A DNA stretch of 64,000 bases. It comes from Bog-756 sp052326605. Its GTDB lineage: Bacteria; Actinomycetota; Acidimicrobiia; Acidimicrobiales; RAAP-2. Numbering within the stretch: the first letter of the stretch is position 1; each line of letters starts with the position of its first letter. A program made the translations under genes and the position numbers. The stretch is from NCBI GenBank assembly GCA_052326605.1, contig JBKQMB010000095.1, positions 1-64,000 on the forward strand, written 5' to 3'. Shown here piece after piece: positions 18,123-27,387 of this stretch. The notes beneath the pieces were generated by a model, which was given only the letters and a program-made list of their open reading frames with translations, made no database searches and was not told the origin of the DNA.

Positions 18123-20162
18123 TCACCTCACCGGTGCCTGCAACATGCATTGGGTCACCTCTTCGACGGCGGTCACTCCACCAGATGCCCCTCCGCTCGT
18201 GCATTGGAAGAAGCTCGTTGTGGTGAGAAGTATCGGCGGAGGAGACTTGTCCACATCGGTCCACACCCATGTGTCGGCCTGGTGGATCGGTGGCTTGCCG
18301 GTGGCCGCCGTGATGAGGGCGGCGGCGAACGGCACCGACAGGGTCTGGTCGTACCTGGGAAGATCTCGCTGGTCGGGGACCACGACGGTGGTCACCCCCC
18401 ACGTGTCCAGTGCCTGGCGAACCGCAGCCACACTGTCCGTCGTCTTCAGCAGATCGAGGTCGGGAAAGATGGCCGAGGAGGCATGCGCAATGACGGACTG
18501 GCCATCACGCGCCTTCTTCTTGGCTCGGGCGACGAGACCGCCGGGCCCTGATTCACCGACCATCGCGTAGTTGATGCCGTTGACCGCCTGCCAGGCGACG
18601 GCGCTCTGGTCACCGGAGAACGGCGCCGGAAAGATCAGCAGTACCTGATTGCCGCTCAAGTGCGGTGCGACGGTCTGGAACCACGGGGGCAGGACCACCG
18701 GTTCGGTGGTGAAGGGCACGGTCTGAGCAACGTATAACGCCGGGGAAACGAGCGCGATCGCAGCCACGATCACTCCGGCCACGGCGCCGGACCAACTCGG
18801 CAATCGCGACCAGCGGACGTCGCCCGCCCCTCTCGGGAGGGCGTTCTGCGCCATTGATCGCCGACGATTCACGGCAAGGTAGGTGTGATCGACGATGAGC
18901 GCCAACATGACCGCGGCAGCCAGGTAGGTGAAGAAGACGAACCGTCCCGGGATGACGTCCTGCAGCACCGGGACATGCGCAAACAGGCCCCACGTCAACG
19001 CCGACTTGCTGCCGTCCCCCAGAGAGAGCACGACCGAGAAGAGGGCGATCGCGCCGAACAACCAGAGCCGTCGGTCGTGACGCCAGATGACGAGGCCGCC
19101 GACCAGCACGACCAGGATACTGAAACCGAAGTACTGAGGGGAGATGACGAACCCCTGATAACCGCCCGTCAGGTGGTTGGTCACCTGGCTGATGCCCGGA
19201 AGGAGCACGTTCTGATTCGGCAGGAGGAAGTCCCTGAGCTCGGTGCCGGGATTCTTGACGCCCTTGGGCCAGACGGCCCCGGTGAAATGCACAGGTCCGG
19301 CAAAGGCGTACCACACCGGATACACGAGGAGAACTGCCGCGGTCATCGCTGCCGACGACAGGCCCACCACGATGTGGTGTTTGTGCTCCTGGACGATCTC
19401 GGGATGCCTCCGGCTCGCGTAGTCGGCCACGAGGAAGAGACCGACCGCCCCCACGATCGCTGTCATCAGCAGGAGTTCGCTGCCGATGAAGAACTGCAAC
19501 GTCACAAGCAGCCCGAGGAGAACCCCTGTCGTGACCGGGCGGCGTCCCTGTCGGAACAACAGCTCGTCCAGGCAGACGATGATCAGCGGGGGAACGAACG
19601 CCAGCCCGAAGTCCGTGTGGGATTCGGTGAGGTTCTCCAGGACGAACGGGGAGAAGCCGTAGAGGAGGCCGCCGATGAAGGCAGCCGGCATCCAGGACAC
19701 CCACCGGCGCAGCAGGACGAACATGGCCAGGGCGGAGAGAGGAGCGCTGAGCGTCAGGATGACGTTCAGCGTGGCCACCGGACCGAAGATCCAGGTGATC
19801 GGCGCCAGCACCACGCCGATCGGGTTGCTCATCAGATTGATACCGGTCGGATGGTTCATCGCCGTCGAGAAGAACGGGTTGAGACCGTGGGCGACGGCGT
19901 GGGCCTGCCATTCGAGGAACCAGAGGTAGGTCGCGGCGTCGCCGCACCCGCAGGTGGTGGTCGAGGTCGGGTGGCCCCTCCAGACGTTCGACCAGATGAA
20001 CAGCGAGATGATCAGATAGGCGCCCCCAGCGAGCACGAACGTCCGCCAGCGGCGCGGACTTCCCAGACCGGCCTCCAGTCCTTCGAGGTCGGCGACTTCA
20101 GGGGTGAGTACCGGAGACGTTGCGACGGGCGAAACCTCGAGCTGTTCGTTCCCCGTCGTCAC
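18123..20162 (-). CDS. GT-C-like polytopic membrane protein (paralogue 4)
   Basis: 679 residues. GTG at 20162 is preferred over the longer open frame because GGAGGGGG lies 1-2 bases before it and the resulting start (VTTGNEQLEV) matches that of paralogue 1 (MTTGNLELV), although the SD spacing is unusually short. Same family features: CGCGD after the first helix, HGLNPFFSTAMNHP, FGPVATLNV, FIGGLLYGFSPFV, DELLFRQGRR, outer domain with WQAVNGI, paired Cys (QCTSG, TQCM). First gene of the three-gene array, 68 bases before paralogue 3. The N-terminal likeness to paralogue 1 suggests these two are sister copies or one seeded the array. Confidence 0.75.
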   Translation of the reverse strand: MTTGNEQLEVSPVATSPVLTPEVADLEGLEAGLGSPRRWRTFVLAGGAYLIISLFIWSNVWRGHPTSTTTCGCGDAATYLWFLEWQAHAVAHGLNPFFSTAMNHPTGINLMSNPIGVVLAPITWIFGPVATLNVILTLSAPLSALAMFVLLRRWVSWMPAAFIGGLLYGFSPFVLENLTESHTDFGLAFVPPLIIVCLDELLFRQGRRPVTTGVLLGLLVTLQFFIGSELLLMTAIVGAVGLFLVADYASRRHPEIVQEHKHHIVVGLSSAAMTAAVLLVYPVWYAFAGPVHFTGAVWPKGVKNPGTELRDFLLPNQNVLLPGISQVTNHLTGGYQGFVISPQYFGFSILVVLVGGLVIWRHDRRLWLFGAIALFSVVLSLGDGSKSALTWGLFAHVPVLQDVIPGRFVFFTYLAAAVMLALIVDHTYLAVNRRRSMAQNALPRGAGDVRWSRLPSWSGAVAGVIVAAIALVSPALYVAQTVPFTTEPVVLPPWFQTVAPHLSGNQVLLIFPAPFSGDQSAVAWQAVNGINYAMVGESGPGGLVARAKKKARDGQSVIAHASSAIFPDLDLLKTTDSVAAVRQALDTWGVTTVVVPDQRDLPRYDQTLSVPFAAALITAATGKPPIHQADTWVWTDVDKSPPPILLTTTSFFQCTSGGASGGVTAVEEVTQCMLQAPVR

Positions 20163-20503
20163 GCCCCCTCCAACACCCCTCTGCCGCACCTTCTCGCACC
20201 CCGCCGTCAAAGAAGCTGCGCCGGATTCTAACCCAATGTATTGCCAGCCCGCATCGGGATCGGTCTGGGTCTCCCGTGGATGTTCCGGCGCGCGTTCATC
20301 TCGCCGCCCAGCGGGTGCCATTACCCCCAGGCCGCGCCATCACTACCTGTGGACAGAGGTTGCCGAACAGGCTCATCGGCAGCCGCGGGACCGTACTGCA
20401 CCACCGTCCCGCGGCAGCCTGGTCGGTATCATCCGGCACGACTCTTCGGCCGGTCATCGGAAGTGGTCGATGACCGAGGCCACCCAGGATTGCCCGATCC
20501 GAT
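20163..20503. other. intergenic stretch upstream of the paralogue array
   Basis: About 340 bases between the SGNH hydrolase stop and paralogue 4, both on the minus strand. No gene is recognisable. It should contain the array's promoter, but I find no good -35/-10 pair. Confidence 0.4.
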
Positions 20504-21454
20504 TCAGTGGCTCTTGATGTCCGCTACTGCAAGTTTGCCGATGAAGGTGTACCCGACCGTATTGGCGTGGATGTTCCCCTGGCTGCAGAAGTAGGTCAGC
20601 GTGCAGATCTCCCAGACAGCCCGGGGAATCGTGCCGTAGGGCGCGAGCGTCGTCGTCTGGGTGAGAGGCGTGTCGTCGCCTTCCTTGGCCTTCTTGTACT
20701 TGGCACTGGTCACGTTGACGAAGCTGCCCCCAGCCACCGATGTGTAGGCGGCCTTCAGGGCCGGGTTGATGAGGTCGTCGAAGGCCAAGATGGACTCGGT
20801 GGCCAGCGTCGAACTGCCACCGACGGTGGGATAGACCTCGCTGCCGAGGAGAACGTCGGGATACGTGAGCCCCACGATCTGAGCGGTGTCACTGGCCGAC
20901 GTGAGCGCGGAACTGAGATCGTCGACTGTGGCCGTGACATTGGTGGTGATTGCCGATTGGGCAGCTTCCACACAAGGGAGCGGATTGGGATCCACAGCGC
21001 ACGCGGTCACGTCGTTGCCACCGATGGATACGGTGACCAGCTTGACCTGGCTCTGGTGGGCGGCGATGAACGCCACGGCCGCCTGGACCTGGGTCTCGTT
21101 GACGTTGTCGTAGTTGACTGCGTCTGTGGCGGCCTCCGGCCCGTAGCCCGACTCGGTGCAACCCAGGGCGTTCAGCAGTGAGGCCGTGGTGGCACCGCCG
21201 CACCCGAAGTTCTCGAGCTGCAGCTTCTGCTTCTTCGCGATGTACGCCGTGTACCCGGCGGTGGCCACGCCACCGCCCGTTGGCTGATAACCGACCGAGT
21301 AGGAGTCACCCAACGACACGTAGTACCCAGACGGTGCCTTCGCAGCCCGGGTACCCGCTTGGCTGATTCCGGGTGCGACCATCAATCCGGCCGCCGCCAT
21401 GGTCGCCACGACCAGGACGGTCCGGATTATCGACGTAGCTGAACGGTTGTTCAT
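20504..21454 (-). CDS. secreted SGNH/GDSL hydrolase
   Basis: 316 residues from ATG at 21454, with GGGGGAG 6 bases upstream. A signal peptide runs to about residue 33 (basic start, hydrophobic core, then SQAGTRA). The mature enzyme shows the SGNH blocks: GDSYSVG with the nucleophile Ser, an oxyanion Gly/Asn region at NFGCGGATT and SIGGND, and the C-terminal His in H-A-N-x-x-G-Y. Six cysteines suggest disulfides, as in secreted actinobacterial lipases/esterases. Roles in this family include lipase and polysaccharide O-deacetylation; the glycan locus makes esterase activity on an acylated glycan attractive, but that is inference. It has its own sigma70-like promoter. Confidence 0.85.
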   Translation of the reverse strand: MNNRSATSIIRTVLVVATMAAAGLMVAPGISQAGTRAAKAPSGYYVSLGDSYSVGYQPTGGGVATAGYTAYIAKKQKLQLENFGCGGATTASLLNALGCTESGYGPEAATDAVNYDNVNETQVQAAVAFIAAHQSQVKLVTVSIGGNDVTACAVDPNPLPCVEAAQSAITTNVTATVDDLSSALTSASDTAQIVGLTYPDVLLGSEVYPTVGGSSTLATESILAFDDLINPALKAAYTSVAGGSFVNVTSAKYKKAKEGDDTPLTQTTTLAPYGTIPRAVWEICTLTYFCSQGNIHANTVGYTFIGKLAVADIKSH

Positions 21455-21572
21455 TTCGGCTCCCCCAAGCGTTCGATTTCGGCCAAGTGGCTCGAGTCCC
21501 AGGACAACTCCTAGCACGGGGCGACCTCCGGTGGGCCGAATTGCCCTCATCATGCGGTTGGATGTCGCACTG

Positions 21573-21601
21573 AGTATCTGGACGACCACGGAACGTGTCA
21601 A
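21573..21601 (-). promoter_or_regulatory. sigma70-like promoter for the SGNH hydrolase
   Basis: On the minus strand a perfect TTGACA (-35, plus-strand 21596-21601) is followed after exactly 17 bases by GATACT (-10, 21573-21578; 4 of 6 consensus). Transcription would begin near 21566, leaving a 5' leader of about 110 bases before ATG 21454. This is the best promoter match I found in the window. Confidence 0.6.
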
Positions 21602-21629
21602 GGGACGGACCGGCACCCTGGCCTGCCGG

Positions 21630-23732
21630 TCAGCTCCCGATTCCTCGCAGAAGACTCCTGCACAACGTCATCGGGGGCGGAGGCTTGGAAGTGTCCGCTA
21701 CCGACACCAGCGGCGGTGTTGCGGAGGAGCTTTCGGTCGTGAGAACGACGGCAGGACCCGGCCCGGCCAGGTAGTGCTCGAATCCGCTGCGCAGTCCGCC
21801 CACCACGAGGGCATGGAGGTTCGGATCGGTCATCACCTGGAGGCGGTACGTGACATGCGGCCGGACCCGCACCGGTCCGCTTGCCGCCGCCGGCCACGGT
21901 ACGTTGGGCGCTCCCGGGTTCTCGAGCTCCATCCGCACCTGATCCGTCCCCGTCGGCACCAGCACCAGTGCACTCTTTCCATAGGTCATGAGAGGCACCG
22001 CACGGTCAGTACGCGTCACGGTGCGGTTGAAGATGATCTTCAGCACGTGGTTGATCCCCGGACCCTGTTCAACGGCGATCCACGTCTGATGCTGGAGTTG
22101 CTCGCCGGGCACCGTGTTGTAGCTGAAGCCGGTCGAGACATAGAGGCCGGAGCAGTCGCCGACGGCGAACAGCGTTCCGGCCAGGGCAAAGTAGGGAAGC
22201 CGGTCGCTCTGCCTCACCAGCGATTCCACGGCTCCACCGCTGATCGCCCTCTGGGCATCAACGAACCGCTTGGCCTGAGTGGAGGTCCACAATGCGGAAG
22301 GCGTGATGGCGGCCCCCACGTTGGCCCAAACGCCAAAGAGCCCGATCGCAGCTATCACCCCCAGCGTGGCGATACGCAGTGGACGGCCGCTCGCCCCGAG
22401 GCGACGCCACACGTCAACCATTCCGATCATCGCCGCCAGAGCAAGAAACGGGAGAAAGTCCGCCAGGTAGCGATCGGCGATGTATCCGAACAGCAGTACC
22501 GCCGCCGTTGCCGATGCCGTGGCGACGAGCAGCAATCTCATGGCGTTGGTTCGGCCGACCGGATGTGGCCGAAATGCCGAGACGACACCCCAGCAACCGA
22601 GAAGGAAGAGAAGGGGCATCGACGCCGGGACACTGGCAGTGGGATAGACCTGGTCGAGGATCACGTTCCCTACGGCCCGGGCAGGAGTCGTCGGTAGGGT
22701 GATGAAGGGAAATGCGGACTGAAAGTGCAGGCCAACGGGCTCCAGATAGGCAGTGAGTGTGCTCGGGAGAAATCGAAGTCCGAATGCACTACCGCCATTC
22801 GCCGCTAGAAACAAACGGCGGTGGGCATTGACCTGGGTCCAGACCTGGTCTGCCTCGGAAAGCCCGAACGGAACGCCCAGCTTCGCCCAATTGACAACGC
22901 AACCGATCACCAGCGGCACCAGTCCCGCGACGAGCGTCGGAAGCGCCCAACGACGTTGCTCCGTTCCGTCGCGACCGAAGGCAAGCCATCCGGAGACGAG
23001 CAGTGTGCCGAAGATGCACGCGTACCCGGTGGGACTCCGATCGAGGGCCGCGGCAAGGACCAGTACACCGCAGACGACCACTCGACGCCCAGATGGTCGC
23101 TCCACGATGCCGAGCAGGGCGAACATGCTCCCCAACGTGAGTGCCACACTCCAGGCCAAGTCCTCATGGGACACCTTCGGGGTAGCGGCGAGATACATGA
23201 GCACGGACCCGCCCGTGATGGCGGCGACCAACACTCCGTATCCGGCCGCCTCGACGCGTCCGAGGATCGCCTGTCCGCGGATCATCAGCCGTACTCGCCA
23301 GAGAAGAACCGAGCTGAAGAACCCCGTGGCGATCCACGCCAGCAAGAGCGACGGAGCGGTGAGGCGTCCGTCGAATTGATGGGTGAGGATGAGCACAGGC
23401 ATTCGCAGCAACGAAGGGAACAGGCCGAAGTAGGTGTACTGCCTGCCATGGTTGATGAATGCTTCGATGCCGATGGCGCCGTTCGGAAGGTACAGGTGGC
23501 CGGCGAACATGGCGCGCGCCTGCAGGTCGTAGAAGTTATCCGGCGAGTACTGCCGAAACGGATTGACAGTTCCGGTCCAGAGATCCCACAGGATCCAAAG
23601 GTAGGGAATGCCGACCACTGCGAGTCCGATGACCACTGCAACCGTGAACCGGTGGCGCCCGTCTTCGAAGGAACTCTCCGGCGTGACCTCGGGGAGGCCG
23701 GCGGCTTCGTCCGTGACTGTCTGCGTCGTCAT
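21630..23732 (-). CDS. polytopic membrane glycosyltransferase-like protein (GT-C layout)
   Basis: 700 residues. One helix near residues 30-50 is followed by a loop with YSPDNFYDLQARAMFAGHLYLP, an acidic/aromatic first outer loop typical of GT-C/GT-39-type proteins, then about 10-12 helices to near residue 490 and a polar outer domain of about 200 residues. It differs from the CGCGD family: no such motif and different loops (DRSPTGYA, DRYLADFLPFLAL). The latter resembles the conserved end of the membrane core in PMT/ArnT-like enzymes. Lone gene on the minus strand upstream of the SGNH gene; the hydrolase promoter lies partly just before its stop. Substrate unknown. Confidence 0.7.
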   Translation of the reverse strand: MTTQTVTDEAAGLPEVTPESSFEDGRHRFTVAVVIGLAVVGIPYLWILWDLWTGTVNPFRQYSPDNFYDLQARAMFAGHLYLPNGAIGIEAFINHGRQYTYFGLFPSLLRMPVLILTHQFDGRLTAPSLLLAWIATGFFSSVLLWRVRLMIRGQAILGRVEAAGYGVLVAAITGGSVLMYLAATPKVSHEDLAWSVALTLGSMFALLGIVERPSGRRVVVCGVLVLAAALDRSPTGYACIFGTLLVSGWLAFGRDGTEQRRWALPTLVAGLVPLVIGCVVNWAKLGVPFGLSEADQVWTQVNAHRRLFLAANGGSAFGLRFLPSTLTAYLEPVGLHFQSAFPFITLPTTPARAVGNVILDQVYPTASVPASMPLLFLLGCWGVVSAFRPHPVGRTNAMRLLLVATASATAAVLLFGYIADRYLADFLPFLALAAMIGMVDVWRRLGASGRPLRIATLGVIAAIGLFGVWANVGAAITPSALWTSTQAKRFVDAQRAISGGAVESLVRQSDRLPYFALAGTLFAVGDCSGLYVSTGFSYNTVPGEQLQHQTWIAVEQGPGINHVLKIIFNRTVTRTDRAVPLMTYGKSALVLVPTGTDQVRMELENPGAPNVPWPAAASGPVRVRPHVTYRLQVMTDPNLHALVVGGLRSGFEHYLAGPGPAVVLTTESSSATPPLVSVADTSKPPPPMTLCRSLLRGIGS

Positions 23733-24357
23733 GGCAGTCGGGCATGCAAACGACGGATCGATAGGGCGGATCCGTCACCCCAAATCAGTTCACCATCGGG
23801 TCCTCGACTGGCGCCACGACCCGATCGAACAAGACGATCCGAAGATCGGATCACGACGTTCTCCCACGTCGTCGAGTCGACAGAGCTCACCAGGTCTTCG
23901 TCCGGCGAACGCCGATTGCGCCCGATCGCCTCTTGGTTCCTCAACCCCGTCGATCCACTGGACATCGCCAGTTTCGGTGGTGCGCCACCAGAAGTCGAAT
24001 GCACGTCGCTGCCCCTCCCCAGGCCACGATATCCCCATCTCCACACCTGCAGAGCAGCTGAACGCATCGCTTGCAGCCCGAGCGGCAATCCAGTGTGCGG
24101 CCTCGATTCCGCGTGCGCAGCAGCGACCACGGCGGCATGCTACTCCGGTCCGGACTTCCATCGGCCGTCGCGATCCACGCCTTCAGGGCCCCTGGCGATG
24201 CCGACCTTCACGAGGCGGCGTCTGTTGCATTGCCGAGGACAGGCGGCCCGGTGTTCGTGGAATGAGGGACCGACTCGGGCTGCCTCTTGCCTGGAGTCGA
24301 AGACTGGGCCTCCCTCGGTCGACAGCCTGTGGCCTGTTCAGGTATCGGTCGCTGTTC
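23733..24357. other. 625-base stretch without a recognisable gene
   Basis: Open frames exist on both strands, including 23790-24161 on the minus strand (123 codons), but none has a family resemblance or a good ribosome-binding site. A short inverted repeat (GATCCG-AAGAT-CGGATC) lies at about 23837-23853. The stretch could hold a decayed gene, given the gene fragments elsewhere in the locus. Confidence 0.35.
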
Positions 24358-25246
24358 TCACTCCCCCAGGAACCACCGCGACGCGCGGGATGTGTTCACG
24401 CCGACCGCACTGGTCTTCACCGCGTAGGTCATGCGTCGCAGAGCCCTCCGCCGTTCCTCGAGCGAGGTGAGGATGAAGAGACCGACGATGATCAGCGCTG
24501 ATCCCAAGAGGGCCAACGGTCGGACATTGGTTCCGGTGAAGGGCAGCTGCGCCCCGGAGGTGGCGGTCGTCGTCCCACTGACTGGGGCGGCACCCGAGCC
24601 TGCAGACCCGCTGCCCGAGTCGGACGAGCCGGCGGTGAACGGAAGTCCCGACGGACGTGCTGTCGTCGACGTGGTGGTCGAGGTCGAGGTGGTGGTCGAG
24701 GTCGAGGTACTGGTCGAGGTCGAGGTACTGGTCGAGGTCGAGGTGCTGGTCGAGGTCGAGGTACTGGTCGAGGTCGAGGTGCTGGTCGAGGTCGAGGTGC
24801 TGGTCGAGGTCGAGGTGCTGGTCGAGGTCGAGGGGCTGGTCGTAGCGCTGCAGGTTGCGATCGTCTGCCGATGCCCGTAGAGGAGGATCAGCGGCGCGGG
24901 CCCGACCAACGCATCCGCCTGGAGTGCCCCGCAGAAGTCGGTCGGATAGGCAACCTCCATCTCCCCTGAGGTTCCCGAGGCCCATCCGACCACTGGCTGG
25001 GGCGGCACGTCCGGCTCGTCTACGAACAGGACACACACAGGCCGGCTTGGTCGCAGGGCACCACCGTTGTGGGGGCGCGGTCATCGTCACCTTGTCGTAC
25101 GAGTTCCAGAACCGGATCACCGGATGACGATCGACCGGTGTCGATGCCGAGGCAGTTCCGGCGACGACCATCGACGCACCGGCGACGACCATCGAGGTGG
25201 CAAGCACCGCCAGCCATTGATTGGCCCTCGTTCCCCGCTGCCGCAT
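24358..25246 (-). pseudogene. LPFTG cell-wall-anchored surface protein, interrupted by a frameshift
   Basis: Two minus-strand frames make one protein. The first starts at ATG 25246 (AGGGA upstream) with a signal peptide (basic start, hydrophobic core, GTASA cleavage site) and about 40 mature residues up to KPACV. The second continues from CVLFVDEPDVPPQP through a small domain with two Cys, a Ser/Thr repeat linker, and a sortase signal: LPFTG (24532-24546), a hydrophobic helix and a basic tail. The frames meet in an ACACACACA run at 25031-25039; adding one dinucleotide restores a 296-residue protein. So this is either a broken gene, a slippage-prone switch or a sequencing error. The tail after the helix is longer than usual (about 30 residues). 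The small domain is not one I recognise. No sortase gene is in the window. Confidence 0.7.
24674..24836 (-). repeat. 18-bp tandem repeat encoding a Thr-Ser linker
   Basis: About nine copies of an 18-base unit; the plus strand reads GGTCGAGGTCGAGGTNNT with NN as GG, AC or GC. On the coding strand each unit gives TSTSTS. It forms the wall-spanning stalk of the LPFTG protein. Within each unit GGTCGA is itself repeated, so unit number can change by slippage without breaking the frame. Confidence 0.9.
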
Positions 25247-25493
25247 TCTTGGTCCCTGCTCGGCGCTTTGCCTCCATCGACAATCTGATATGCCAGGCTA
25301 ATCGCTCGTCCACCTGACGCCAGTCTTCCGTTCGAAGCCACGAAATGCATCATCAAATGTGACGAACTCGCAAGAATGGCCGCTGGTACACACATCTTGG
25401 CGATCCAAGCGTCGATGGTGACGGTGAGGGGCCACCCGGCGACTGTCCGTGGTCAGACAGGGACTGAGCGATCCGCCATCGCCCCGCAACCCG

Positions 25494-26120
25494 TCAGGTG
25501 CCGGCCGCTCCGGGCTGATGAGATGCGCCGTCTGCCCGGACCAGGGCCTTCAGCACGCCGTTGACGGCATCGTCCACCGAGGTGCCGGGTTCGACGACCA
25601 GGTCGGGTGCCTCGGGCACTTCGTAGGGGTCGTCGACCCCGGTGAACCTCCCGATGCGGCCATCGGATGCCCGGGAGTAGAGACCTTTCGGATCACGGGC
25701 GGCGCACACCTCGACTGACGCCGCCATGTAGACCTCCACGAACGGAATCCCGGCGCGCTCGTGGAGCTGGCGAGCTCTGCGCCGCGCTTCTGCGTAAGGG
25801 CTTATGAGGGCGACGATGGCGACCACTCCGGCGTCAGCGAAGAGACAGGCCACCTCGGATGCGCGGCGAGTGTTCTCCTCCCGGGCCTCACGGCTGAACC
25901 CGAGGTCCGAGCTCAGACCCGTGCGCAAATTGTCGCCGTCCAGCCGGTAGGCATTTCGACCCTCGTTGACAAGGTGCCGTTCGACGGCAGCGGCCAGCGT
26001 CGACTTGCCTGACCCGGAAAGGCCGGTGAGCCACAGGGTCGCCCCCCGGCCCCCGAGGACATGCTGCCGGTCCAGTCGTGCGACGTGCCCGCCGTGCCAG
26101 GTGACGTTCGAGGGGGTCAT
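25494..26120 (-). CDS. cysC: adenylylsulfate (APS) kinase
   Basis: 208 residues. It phosphorylates APS at the 3' position to make PAPS, the sulfate donor of sulfotransferases, using ATP in the cytoplasm. The P-loop is GLSGSGKST (residues 33-41), followed by YRLDGDNLRTGLSSDLGFS, the APS-contacting DGDN/R segment, and ISPYAEARRRAR. Further on come FVEVYMAASVEVCAARDPKGLY and FTGVDDPYEVPEAPDL, all classic CysC. ATG at 26120 lies 17 bases after the cysN stop; the frame continues upstream inside cysN but family alignment starts here. Third gene of a cysD-cysN-cysC operon. Confidence 0.95.
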   Translation of the reverse strand: MTPSNVTWHGGHVARLDRQHVLGGRGATLWLTGLSGSGKSTLAAAVERHLVNEGRNAYRLDGDNLRTGLSSDLGFSREAREENTRRASEVACLFADAGVVAIVALISPYAEARRRARQLHERAGIPFVEVYMAASVEVCAARDPKGLYSRASDGRIGRFTGVDDPYEVPEAPDLVVEPGTSVDDAVNGVLKALVRADGASHQPGAAGT

Positions 26121-26136
26121 TGAAGTCGCGCCGCCT

Positions 26137-27387
26137 TCAGTCAGGGCCGAGCAACATGCCGGCACCCACTGTGACGTTGGTGTCCTCGGCTGCCAGGATG
26201 AACGACCCGGTCTGCCGGTTTCTCCGGTAGCTGTCGTAGAACAGCGGCTGGGTGACACGGAGACTGACCCGCCCGACGTCGTTGAGACCCAGGGAGTTCG
26301 GCGTTTCGTCGCGGTGCAGGGTGTTGACATCCAGTCGATAGTGGATGTCGCGCACCACCGCTCTGACCCAGCGGGTGGTGTGCTTGAGGGCCAGGAAGTC
26401 CCCCGGCACCAGGGGACGCTCCGTCATCCACGCAACCATGGCATCGAGGTCCTGCCCGACGGTGGGTTGGTTCATCGGTCGGCAGATCAGATCGCCACGG
26501 GAGACGTCGACGTCGTCGGTAAGGCGGACGGTCACCGACATCGGGGGGAAGGCTTCGCCAACCGGCCCGTCGAACGTGTCGATGGCCTCGACCGTCGTGG
26601 TCAGACCCGAGGGGAGGATCATCACCTCGTCACCCGGTCGGAACACTCCTCCGGCGATTCGCCCGGCATACCCTCGGTAGTCCGGTCGGCTGGTGGCCTG
26701 GGGCCGCACGACCCACTGGACAGGAAGACGCGGGTCGATCAGATTGCGGTCGGAGGAGATGTAGACCTGCTCGAGATGATGGAGCAATGAGGCGCCCTCG
26801 TACCAGGGCATGTTGACCGAGCGCTGCACGACGTTGTCGCCCTGGAGTGCTGAGATGGGGATGAAGCTGAGGTCGGCAACGTCGAGGCGGCTGGCGAATG
26901 CGGCGAACTCCTCTCGAATCGACCCGAACACGTCGCGGTCGTATCCGACCAGATCCATCTTGTTGACGCACAGCAACAGGTGGGGCACTCGTAGGAGAGA
27001 GGCGAGAAAGGCGTGCCGACGCGTCTGCTCGACGATCCCCTTGCGAGCGTCGACGAGGACGAGGGTGAGATCGGCCGTCGAGTTCCCCGTCACCATGTTG
27101 CGGGTGTACTGGATGTGCCCGGGAGTGTCGGCGATGATGAACTTGCGCACCGGGGTGGTGAAGTACCGGTAGGCGACGTCGATGGTGATCCCCTGCTCGC
27201 GCTCCGCCCGGAGACCGTCGGTGAGCAGAGCCAGGTCGGTGTACTCGTCACCACGCTGCCGGCTGACGCGTTCGACCGATTCGAGTTGGTCCTCGAAGAT
27301 GGCCTTGGAGTCGAAGAGCAACCTCCCGATCAGCGTGCTCTTGCCGTCGTCGACCGAGCCGGCAGTGGCCAGGCGCAGCAACTCCAC
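26137..27387 (-). CDS. cysN: sulfate adenylyltransferase subunit 1 (GTPase)
   Basis: 416 residues. The GTPase subunit couples GTP hydrolysis to APS formation by CysD. G1 is GSVDDGKST (residues 10-18), then ITIDVAYRYF, ADTPGH (G3), NKMDL (G4), and the EF-Tu-like second and third domains with WVVRPQ, YRGYAGRIAGG and a conserved tail. GTG at 27387 shares its first G with the cysD TAG, so the two subunits are translationally coupled. The protein ends without a fused APS kinase domain; that activity is in the separate cysC gene. Confidence 0.95.
   Translation of the reverse strand: MELLRLATAGSVDDGKSTLIGRLLFDSKAIFEDQLESVERVSRQRGDEYTDLALLTDGLRAEREQGITIDVAYRYFTTPVRKFIIADTPGHIQYTRNMVTGNSTADLTLVLVDARKGIVEQTRRHAFLASLLRVPHLLLCVNKMDLVGYDRDVFGSIREEFAAFASRLDVADLSFIPISALQGDNVVQRSVNMPWYEGASLLHHLEQVYISSDRNLIDPRLPVQWVVRPQATSRPDYRGYAGRIAGGVFRPGDEVMILPSGLTTTVEAIDTFDGPVGEAFPPMSVTVRLTDDVDVSRGDLICRPMNQPTVGQDLDAMVAWMTERPLVPGDFLALKHTTRWVRAVVRDIHYRLDVNTLHRDETPNSLGLNDVGRVSLRVTQPLFYDSYRRNRQTGSFILAAEDTNVTVGAGMLLGPD

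Noticed and set aside
23790..24161. 123-codon minus-strand frame in the 23.7-24.4 kb gap
   Set aside because: No ribosome-binding site or recognisable domain, and codon third positions are not clearly biased; could be a decayed gene but cannot be supported.
24674..24836. CRISPR-like array
   Set aside because: The units are contiguous 18-mers with no spacers, inside a coding frame.
24338..25246. Reading the repeat region as a DLDQ-repeat protein in a continuous frame from 25246
   Set aside because: That frame loses the LPFTG signal and gives Arg-rich nonsense after KPACV; the other frame has Ser/Thr repeats, sorting signal and membrane helix, so the frame switch at the AC tract is the better explanation.
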